Part shown: one piece after another, positions 58,609 to 64,000 of the stretch
Numbering within the stretch: the first letter of the stretch is position 1
How the letters are laid out: each line of letters opens with the position of its first letter
Notes under the pieces: generated by a model
Told to the model about the DNA's origin: nothing
The model's input: only the letters and a program-made list of their open reading frames with translations
Database searches by the model: none
Source: an uncultured Candidatus Binatia bacterium
Lineage (GTDB): Bacteria; Desulfobacterota; Binatia; UBA9968; JAJDTQ01
Reading direction: 5' to 3'
Length of the DNA: 64,000 bases
Assembly: GCA_958295985.1 (NCBI GenBank)
Contig: OY282432.1
Location: 186,001-250,000 of the forward strand
Made by a program: the position numbers and the translations under genes

Positions 58609-60159
58609 ATGGCTGTAGAGGATCGGCTTCTCAGACTGAAAGAACTGGACCGCCGCGCGGAACTCGGCGGCGGCGAGGTGCGCATTCGCCGGCAGCACAA
58701 AGAAGGCAAGCTACTGGCGCGGGAACGCATCGAAATCCTTCTGGACCAGGGCAGCTTCGTGGAGCTGGACCGCTTGCGGACCCACGGATGCACCGATTTC
58801 GACATGCAGGATCAGAAGATCCCGGGCGACGCCGTGGTCACGGGCTCCGGCGCCATCGACGGCCGCAACGTCTTCGTCTACGCCCAGGACTTCACGGTGT
58901 TCGGAGGCAGCCTGAGCGGCGTCGTGGCGGACAAGATCTGCAAGGTCCAGGAGATGGCCATGAAGAACGGCGCTCCCATCCTGGGCATCAACGATTCCGG
59001 CGGCGCGCGCATCCAGGAAGGCGTCGTCAGCCTCGACGGCTATGCCCGCATCTTCGCCAACAACGTCATGGCTTCGGGCGTCGTCCCGCAGATCTCCGCC
59101 ATCTTGGGCCCCTGCGCCGGCGGCGCGGTCTACTCGCCGGCCATCACCGACTTCATCTTCATGACCCGGGAGACGGGGTACATGTTCATCACCGGCCCGG
59201 ACGTCATCAAGACCGTGACCCACGAGGAGGTCACCAAGGAAGAGCTGGGCGGCGCCGAGACCCATACCCGCAAGAGTGGGGTGGCGCATTTCTCCGCGGA
59301 CAACGATAAGGACTGCCTGCTCATGATACGCGAGCTCATGAGCTTCCTGCCCGGCAACAACCTGGAAGAACCGCCGTTTCGTCCCACCGAGGACGACCCC
59401 GACCGGCGTGACCAGCGGCTGCAGCACGTGGTGCCGGAGAATCCCAACCTTCCCTACGACATGAAGGATCTGATCCGCGCGGTGGTGGACGAGGGCTACT
59501 TCTACGAGGTCCACAAGGAGTTCGCCCCCAACATCGTGGTGGCCTTCGCGCGGTTGGGCGGACGGCCGGTCGGTATCGTCGCCAACCAGCCGGCCCACCT
59601 GGCCGGGTGTCTGGACATCAACGCCTCGGTGAAGGCCGCGCGCTTCGTGCGGTTCTGCGATTGCTTCAACATACCGGTGATCACCTTCGTGGACGTTCCC
59701 GGCTTCCTCCCGGGCACCGGGCAGGAGTACGACGGCATCATCCGCCACGGCGCCAAGCTGCTGTTCGCCTACGCCGAGGCCACGGTGCCGAAAATCACCG
59801 TCATCACCCGGAAGGCCTACGGCGGCGGGTACATCGTCATGGCCAGCAAGTTCCTGCGGGGCGACATCAACCTGGCGTACCCGGCGTCGGAGATCGCGGT
59901 GATGGGACCCGAAGGGGCCATCAACATCGTCTTCCGCAACGAGCTCAAGGAAGCGAAGGACGAGAAAAAGACCCGGCAGAAGCTGGTGGACGACTACCGG
60001 AGGATGTTCGCCAACCCGTTCCGGTCCGCGGAACTCGGCAACCTCGATGCCATCATCGTGCCCGAGGACACCCGCCCCACCCTCATTCGTTCGTTGGAGA
60101 TGCTGAAGAAGAAACGGGAGAACAGCCTCCCCCGGAAACACGGCAACATGCCGCTCTGA
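58609..60159 (+). CDS. Acyl-CoA carboxylase, carboxyltransferase (beta) subunit
   Basis: 516 residues of the PccB/AccD5 type: KLLARERIEILLDQGSFVEL, GRNVFVYAQDFTVFGGSLSG, GAPILGINDSGGARIQEGVV and SLDGYARIFANNVMASGVVP in the N-half, then GIVANQPAHLAGCLDINASV, FVDVPGFLPGTGQEYDGIIR and KITVITRKAYGGGYIVMASK in the C-half. These are the acyl-CoA and carboxybiotin pockets. Propionyl-CoA or a related acyl-CoA is the likely substrate. The ATG at 58609 begins the typical N-terminus. It is followed 31 bp later by the biotin carboxylase gene. Confidence 0.94.
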   Translation: MAVEDRLLRLKELDRRAELGGGEVRIRRQHKEGKLLARERIEILLDQGSFVELDRLRTHGCTDFDMQDQKIPGDAVVTGSGAIDGRNVFVYAQDFTVFGGSLSGVVADKICKVQEMAMKNGAPILGINDSGGARIQEGVVSLDGYARIFANNVMASGVVPQISAILGPCAGGAVYSPAITDFIFMTRETGYMFITGPDVIKTVTHEEVTKEELGGAETHTRKSGVAHFSADNDKDCLLMIRELMSFLPGNNLEEPPFRPTEDDPDRRDQRLQHVVPENPNLPYDMKDLIRAVVDEGYFYEVHKEFAPNIVVAFARLGGRPVGIVANQPAHLAGCLDINASVKAARFVRFCDCFNIPVITFVDVPGFLPGTGQEYDGIIRHGAKLLFAYAEATVPKITVITRKAYGGGYIVMASKFLRGDINLAYPASEIAVMGPEGAINIVFRNELKEAKDEKKTRQKLVDDYRRMFANPFRSAELGNLDAIIVPEDTRPTLIRSLEMLKKKRENSLPRKHGNMPL

Positions 60160-60190
60160 GAGCGGGGCCGCGTAGCGGAGCCGTCCGAAG

Positions 60191-61729
60191 ATGTTCAAAC
60201 GGATCCTGGTGGCCAACCGCGGCGAGATCGCCGTCCGGATCATACGAGCGTGCCGCGAGCTGGACATCCAGAGCGTCGCGGTCTACTCCGAGGCGGATCG
60301 CGAGGCGCTTCACGTCAAGTACGCCGACTACTCCTATCCCGTGGGACCGGCGCCGTCCGCGGAGAGCTATCTCCGCATCGACCGGATCATCGACGCCGCC
60401 AGGAAGAGCCGGGCCGATGCCATACACCCGGGTTACGGCTTCCTTGCCGAGAACGCGGCGTTCGCCCGGGCCTGCAACGAAGCCGGCATCGTCTTTCTGG
60501 GGCCCTCCCCGGAAGTCATCAAGCAGATGGGCGACAAAGTCCACGCCCGGGCCCTGATGAAGAAGGCGGGACTCCCGGTGATCCCGGGCTCCGACGACAT
60601 CCTCAGCTCCGAGGAGGAGGTGCTGGAGACCGCCGAGGCCATCGGTTACCCGTGCGTCCTCAAGGCCGTGGCGGGCGGCGGCGGCAAGGGCCTGCGGCTG
60701 GTGGAATCGGACAAGGAAGTGCGCTCGGCCTATCGCGCGGTGCGCTCCGAGGCGGCCTCGTCCTTCGGCGACTCCCGCCTCTACGTCGAGAAGTACCTCG
60801 AACGCTGCCGCCACATCGAGGTCCAGCTTCTGGCCGACATCTACGGCAAGGTGCTGCACCTCTTCAACCGGGAATGCTCCATCCAGCGACGCCACCAGAA
60901 GATCATCGAAGAGTGTCCCGCCCCGGGGACCGACGCCCGCATGCAGAAGGCCATGGGCAAGACCGCGGCCCAGGGGGCGCGGGCGCTGCACTACACCGGC
61001 GTCGGCACCATGGAGTTCCTGGTGGACCGCCACAAGAACTTCTACTTCCTGGAAATGAACACGCGCCTTCAGGTGGAGCATGCCATCACCGAACGGGTGG
61101 TGGGCATCGACCTGGTGAAAGCGCAGATCACCGTCGCTTCCGGAACGCCCCTACCCTGGTCGCAGCGGCAGGTCCGGGCCACCGGTCACGCCATCGAATG
61201 CCGCATCTACGCCGAGGACCCCGAGACCGACTTCATGCCGTGTCCGGGAAAGATCGAGGGTTTGCGGTTGCCCGAGGGATTCGGCATCCGCAACGACTGC
61301 GGCGTCTACGAGGGCGCGGAGATTCCCATCCACTACGACCCCATGATCGCCAAGCTCATCGTCTGGGGAGAGGACCGCGCGGAGGCCATACGGCGCCTCA
61401 AGCGGGCCCTGCGCGAGTACCAGGTCCGCGGGGTCAAGACCAACATCCCCTTTCATCAGTGGATGCTGCGCCACCCGCAGTTCATCGAAGGCGACTTCTA
61501 CACCGGGTTCGTGGACGACCAGCGGGGCTTCATGACCATGGAGCAGGTGTATCCCGACCGCCACGTGGCGCTGGCCTCCGCCGCCATCGTGGCGCTCCAT
61601 CGGGAGCAGGAACGCGCGCTCCGAATGGTGGAGAAAGGGGCGGCGGAGCCATCCGGGTGGCGCGAGGCCGGACGAAGGGAAGCACTGCAACTCGACTCCG
61701 GCGGGTCGAGCCCCAGGCGCGCGTGGTAG
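60191..61729 (+). CDS. Acyl-CoA carboxylase, biotin carboxylase subunit
   Basis: 512 residues. KRILVANRGEIAVRIIRACR, AIHPGYGFLAENAAFARACN, the ATP-grasp KAVAGGGGKGLRLVESDKEV, SRLYVEKYLE-type core, HIEVQLLADIYGKVLHLFNR and MNTRLQVEHAITERVVGIDL are all present. QVEHAITE replaces the usual QVEHPVTE. It has no fused biotin domain, which is the separate next gene. The final ~30 residues are a weakly conserved tail. It starts 31 bp after the beta subunit gene and forms one operon with it. Confidence 0.95.
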   Translation: MFKRILVANRGEIAVRIIRACRELDIQSVAVYSEADREALHVKYADYSYPVGPAPSAESYLRIDRIIDAARKSRADAIHPGYGFLAENAAFARACNEAGIVFLGPSPEVIKQMGDKVHARALMKKAGLPVIPGSDDILSSEEEVLETAEAIGYPCVLKAVAGGGGKGLRLVESDKEVRSAYRAVRSEAASSFGDSRLYVEKYLERCRHIEVQLLADIYGKVLHLFNRECSIQRRHQKIIEECPAPGTDARMQKAMGKTAAQGARALHYTGVGTMEFLVDRHKNFYFLEMNTRLQVEHAITERVVGIDLVKAQITVASGTPLPWSQRQVRATGHAIECRIYAEDPETDFMPCPGKIEGLRLPEGFGIRNDCGVYEGAEIPIHYDPMIAKLIVWGEDRAEAIRRLKRALREYQVRGVKTNIPFHQWMLRHPQFIEGDFYTGFVDDQRGFMTMEQVYPDRHVALASAAIVALHREQERALRMVEKGAAEPSGWREAGRREALQLDSGGSSPRRAW

Positions 61730-61733
61730 GCCC

Positions 61734-62237
61734 ATGGCATTCATCGCAAAGCTCGGCGGACAGACCTCCGTGGTGCGCATCACCGAGACCGGGAAATCCC
61801 TCTACAAGGTGGTGGTGGACGGGCACGAGTTCATGGTGGATGGACGAAGGACCGGCCGCAACAACTACTCGCTGCTGATCGACAACCGGTCCTTCGAGGT
61901 GGACGTGGACACCACCGAGGACGAGTACCGCGTGCTGCTGGACGGCCGGACCTACCACATCAGCATGTCCGACGAGCGGCAGGTCCGGGTCGGCGGCCGG
62001 CAATCCGGGATCGAAGTGTCGGGCAGGCAGGAGGTCAAGATTCCCATGCCGGGCAAAGTGGTGGCGGTGCTGGTGAACGAGGGCGACACCGTGGCCAAGG
62101 GCCAGGGGCTGGTGATCGTCGAAGCCATGAAGATGGAAAACGAGGTGCGAGCGCCCGGCGCCGGCGCGGTCAAGGAGATCCGGGTCAAGACCGGGGAGTC
62201 GGTGGAATCCGGCCAGGTGCTCGCGATCGTCGAATGA
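61734..62237 (+). CDS. Biotin carboxyl carrier protein of the acyl-CoA carboxylase
   Basis: 167 residues. The C-terminal biotinyl domain has the site VIVEAMKMENEVRAPGAGAV with Lys of EAMKMEN for biotinylation, and PMPGKVVAVLVNEGDTVAKG before it. The N-terminal ~95 residues (YKVVVDGHEFMVDGRRTGRN, FEVDVDTTEDEYRVLLDGRT) are a beta-rich domain that joins carrier and carboxylase in acyl-CoA carboxylases. The start lies 4 bp after the biotin carboxylase stop. Biotin is attached by BirA and made with BioB (53.2-54.3 kb). Confidence 0.93.
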   Translation: MAFIAKLGGQTSVVRITETGKSLYKVVVDGHEFMVDGRRTGRNNYSLLIDNRSFEVDVDTTEDEYRVLLDGRTYHISMSDERQVRVGGRQSGIEVSGRQEVKIPMPGKVVAVLVNEGDTVAKGQGLVIVEAMKMENEVRAPGAGAVKEIRVKTGESVESGQVLAIVE

Positions 62238-62306
62238 CCGTCGGAATGATCCTCCGACCGGACATCGTCTCTCCCGGGAAGCCTCTGTCGAAGAGCTGCG
62301 CAGTGC

Positions 62307-62328
62307 GGGCGGGTTTGAAACCCGCCCC
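62307..62328. repeat. Short palindromic repeat, copy 5 (GGGCGGGTTTGAAACCCGCC)
   Basis: Identical in its 20-base core to the copy at 36041. It lies between the convergent ends of the carboxylase operon and tatC, where it could act as a bidirectional terminator-like hairpin. Confidence 0.75.
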
Positions 62329-62357
62329 TACGCCGTCGTGGTCCTGCGGCGCAACCC

Positions 62358-63143
62358 CTAGTCCTCGTCCTTCCCCGTGTCCTTCCGCCGGATGAAATAG
62401 ACCAGCACGATCGTGAACCCGTAAAGCGCGGTCAACGGCAGCGCCAGCAACACCTGCGAGATCACGTCGGGCGGGGTGAGGACGGCGCCCAGCACGACGA
62501 TGCCCAGCAATGCGTACGGGAAGTGGCGCATCATCATGCGGTGATCGATGAGCCCCACCCGGGCCAGGAAGACCCCCACCACCGGCAACTCGAAGACCAC
62601 CCCGAAAGCCAGCATCAGCTTGGCCGAGAACGACAGGTACTCGCTGACGCGGATGGCCGGACGGATGTCCAGTTGCTGGTACTGGTCCAGAAAGAACCGG
62701 TAGCCGATGTCGAAGATGACTGCGTAGCAGAAACCGGCTCCGAGCAGAAAGAACACCGTCCCGAAAGCGACAAAGCCCTTGGCATAACGCTGTTCGTGGC
62801 GGTAGAGGCCCGGCGCCACGAACTTCCAGCCGTGCCACAACAGCACCGGCAGCGACAGGAAGATCGCCGCCACGAACGCCACCTTCAACTTTGCGAAGAA
62901 TGCCTCGGCCACACCCGTACCGATCACGGTGAGGCCGGAAGCCTCCAGCCTGAGCAGGGGCGCGGTCATGAACCTGATGAGATATTCCGCGGCCAGATAA
63001 CAGGCGAGAAAGGCCGCCAGCACGGCCAGTGAGGACCTGATCAGTCGGGAGCGAAGTTCCTCCAGGTGAGCCGTCAGGGGCATGCTGGCGTCGTTGGACA
63101 GCCGCTCCCCTTCCTCCCCGCCCACTCCTTCGTCCGCGTTCAC
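62358..63143 (-). CDS. tatC: Sec-independent protein translocase TatC
   Basis: 261 residues. [20 protein letters not shown] opens the protein as in all TatC; six membrane helices follow, with [20 protein letters not shown] (the conserved P and E region) and [20 protein letters not shown]. It recognises twin-arginine signals and assembles with TatA and TatB. The N-terminal 20 residues ([18 protein letters not shown]) are a longer acidic extension than usual. It overlaps the tatB stop by 4 bases. Confidence 0.94.
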   Translation of the reverse strand: MNADEGVGGEEGERLSNDASMPLTAHLEELRSRLIRSSLAVLAAFLACYLAAEYLIRFMTAPLLRLEASGLTVIGTGVAEAFFAKLKVAFVAAIFLSLPVLLWHGWKFVAPGLYRHEQRYAKGFVAFGTVFFLLGAGFCYAVIFDIGYRFFLDQYQQLDIRPAIRVSEYLSFSAKLMLAFGVVFELPVVGVFLARVGLIDHRMMMRHFPYALLGIVVLGAVLTPPDVISQVLLALPLTALYGFTIVLVYFIRRKDTGKDED

Positions 63144-63412
63144 TCTTTCCTGGTGGGATCGCCCGCTGGAGATATGGTATTGGCCGGTGCGCCTTCTCCG
63201 GACGGCTCGGTATCCGCTTTGTCGCTCTCCGGACGCGCATCGAGATCATCCGCCGCGGCCTGCATTTCCCGCTTCACGTCATCCGTCGTGCGGCGAAACT
63301 CGGCAAGACCCCGTCCCAGGGAACGTGCGATCTCCGGTAGTTTCTTGGGCCCCAGGACGATCAGGGCCACCGCCAGGATCAAGAGCAGCTCCGGCATACC
63401 GATACCAAACAT
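63140..63412 (-). CDS. tatB: Sec-independent protein translocase TatA/TatB
   Basis: 90 residues. [20 protein letters not shown] is the membrane segment, [20 protein letters not shown] the hinge and amphipathic helix, and the rest an acidic, disordered tail. [10 protein letters not shown] is nearer TatB; the short length and the FG pair are shared with TatA, so it may play both parts. It is translated before tatC with an overlap. No separate tatA lies nearby. Confidence 0.9.
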   Translation of the reverse strand: MFGIGMPELLLILAVALIVLGPKKLPEIARSLGRGLAEFRRTTDDVKREMQAAADDLDARPESDKADTEPSGEGAPANTISPAGDPTRKE

Positions 63413-63594
63413 TTCGACTCCCAGGAGCTAGGCTAAGGCATTTGCGCGAGCGAGTCAAAGAGCGGCGTTGTCCAATGATAAGTGAGCCTTGAGCGGGTTG
63501 GCGGCGCCGAAGCGCTACTCGGGACTCCCGGTCCGGTTGATGATGATGCCGATCTTTGACTCCGCGTCCAGCATGGTGATAAATTACGCGGGAC

Positions 63595-64000
63595 ATGCCA
63601 CGTTCCGCCATCGTGGCCGACCCGGTGTTCCTGAAGCACCAACCCGGCCCCTACCATCCCGAGAGCCCGCAACGCCTCAAGACTCTCCTCGATCTCGCCG
63701 GCGAGGTCGTGGGCGGCAGCGCCGGCTTCGAGTTCCTGCCGCTTCGCGCCGCGGTACAGGAGGAACTGGAGCTGGGCCATGGCGCAGGCTACATCGACCT
63801 GGTCCGCTCCACCTCCGAGCACAACCGGTTTGCGCTGGACGGGGACACCATCACCTGCCGGGATTCGTTCGGCGTGGCCCTGATGGCGGTGGGTGGGTTC
63901 CTGCAACTGCTGGATGCCATGGCGGCGTCCGATTACCGCAACGGCTTCACCATGGTCCGCCCGCCGGGACATCACGCCCTGCGAGACCGGGGCATGGGGT
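63595..64000 (+). CDS. Histone deacetylase family protein (3' part outside window)
   Basis: The frame from ATG at 63595 remains open to the end of the window, at least 135 codons. SAIVADPVFLKHQPGPYHPE and SPQRLKTLLDLAG match the start of class II/acetoin-utilisation (AcuC/HDAC) proteins, and VRPPGHHALRDRGMG is the catalytic His-His motif just before the edge. These zinc enzymes deacetylate acetyl-polyamines or proteins. No good ribosome binding site is obvious (ACGCGGGACATG). The metal-binding half lies beyond the window. Confidence 0.85.
   Translation, partial: MPRSAIVADPVFLKHQPGPYHPESPQRLKTLLDLAGEVVGGSAGFEFLPLRAAVQEELELGHGAGYIDLVRSTSEHNRFALDGDTITCRDSFGVALMAVGGFLQLLDAMAASDYRNGFTMVRPPGHHALRDRGMG

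Overview
This is a GC-rich (roughly 65% by eye) bacterial chromosome segment with very short intergenic gaps. The gene order tilS-ftsH-folP-glmM-pdxJ-nnr-tsaE-lysC-cimA resembles that of Deltaproteobacteria-like lineages. Combined with catabolic genes typical of uncultured soil or marine lineages (LLM flavin oxidoreductase, fumarylacetoacetate hydrolase, Amidohydrolase_2, a TPP enzyme, an acyl-CoA carboxylase), it suggests a Desulfobacterota, Binatota or Tectomicrobia-like organism. That placement is inference; no marker gene was searched.

Layout. 1-4914 is a giant exonuclease-RecQ-UvrD fusion cut by the window edge. 4.9-8.2 kb is a decayed accessory zone: a RelB/DinJ antitoxin without a toxin, two out-of-frame pieces of a large protein, an intact ParDE module and the first ~93 codons of a MobF/TrwC relaxase. 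8.2-13.4 kb holds a frameshifted glycosyltransferase, a polytopic membrane protein, an FAA hydrolase and a TPP-dependent decarboxylase-like enzyme. 13.4-17.8 kb groups an ATP-grasp-like protein, trehalose-phosphatase, a secreted matrixin-like protease and, divergently, a YbdK-type carboxylate-amine ligase. 17.9-21.2 kb carries three copies of a ~160-bp inverted-repeat element around an amidohydrolase, an MBL hydrolase, tRNA-Asn and a Mut7-C protein. 21.2-27.3 kb has a DUF983 protein, a lipoprotein aminopeptidase, a heterodimeric ABC exporter and a methyltransferase.

27.3-44.7 kb is one long leftward housekeeping block: purN, purM, rnc, mtaB, mnmA, cysE, cimA, lysC, tsaE, nnr, pdxJ, glmM, folP, ftsH, tilS (listed left to right; transcription starts at tilS). 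Its genes overlap by a few bases or are separated by short gaps. 44.9-52.8 kb returns to catabolic and accessory genes: an aminotransferase, a low-GC ImmA/IrrE-like pseudo-protease, an LLM oxidoreductase, two coupled alpha/beta hydrolases (one without a nucleophile), an LsrF-like aldolase and a zinc alcohol dehydrogenase, with two more inverted-repeat elements. 53-64 kb has rpoZ, bioB, a Nudix enzyme, an Asp/Glu racemase-superfamily protein, pgeF, a very small promoter-ORF-hairpin gene, a HEAT protein, GDPD, a three-gene biotin-dependent acyl-CoA carboxylase operon, tatC/tatB and the start of a histone-deacetylase-family gene.

The least ordinary things are three. First, the inverted-repeat elements (five copies, TA target, two unrelated terminal-repeat types on one shared core, termini that change together) sit against gene ends. 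Second, the compact transcript at about 56.69-56.87 kb has a strong promoter, a perfect Shine-Dalgarno, a 12-codon ORF and three hairpins. Third, several apparent pseudo-enzymes are paired with intact neighbours.
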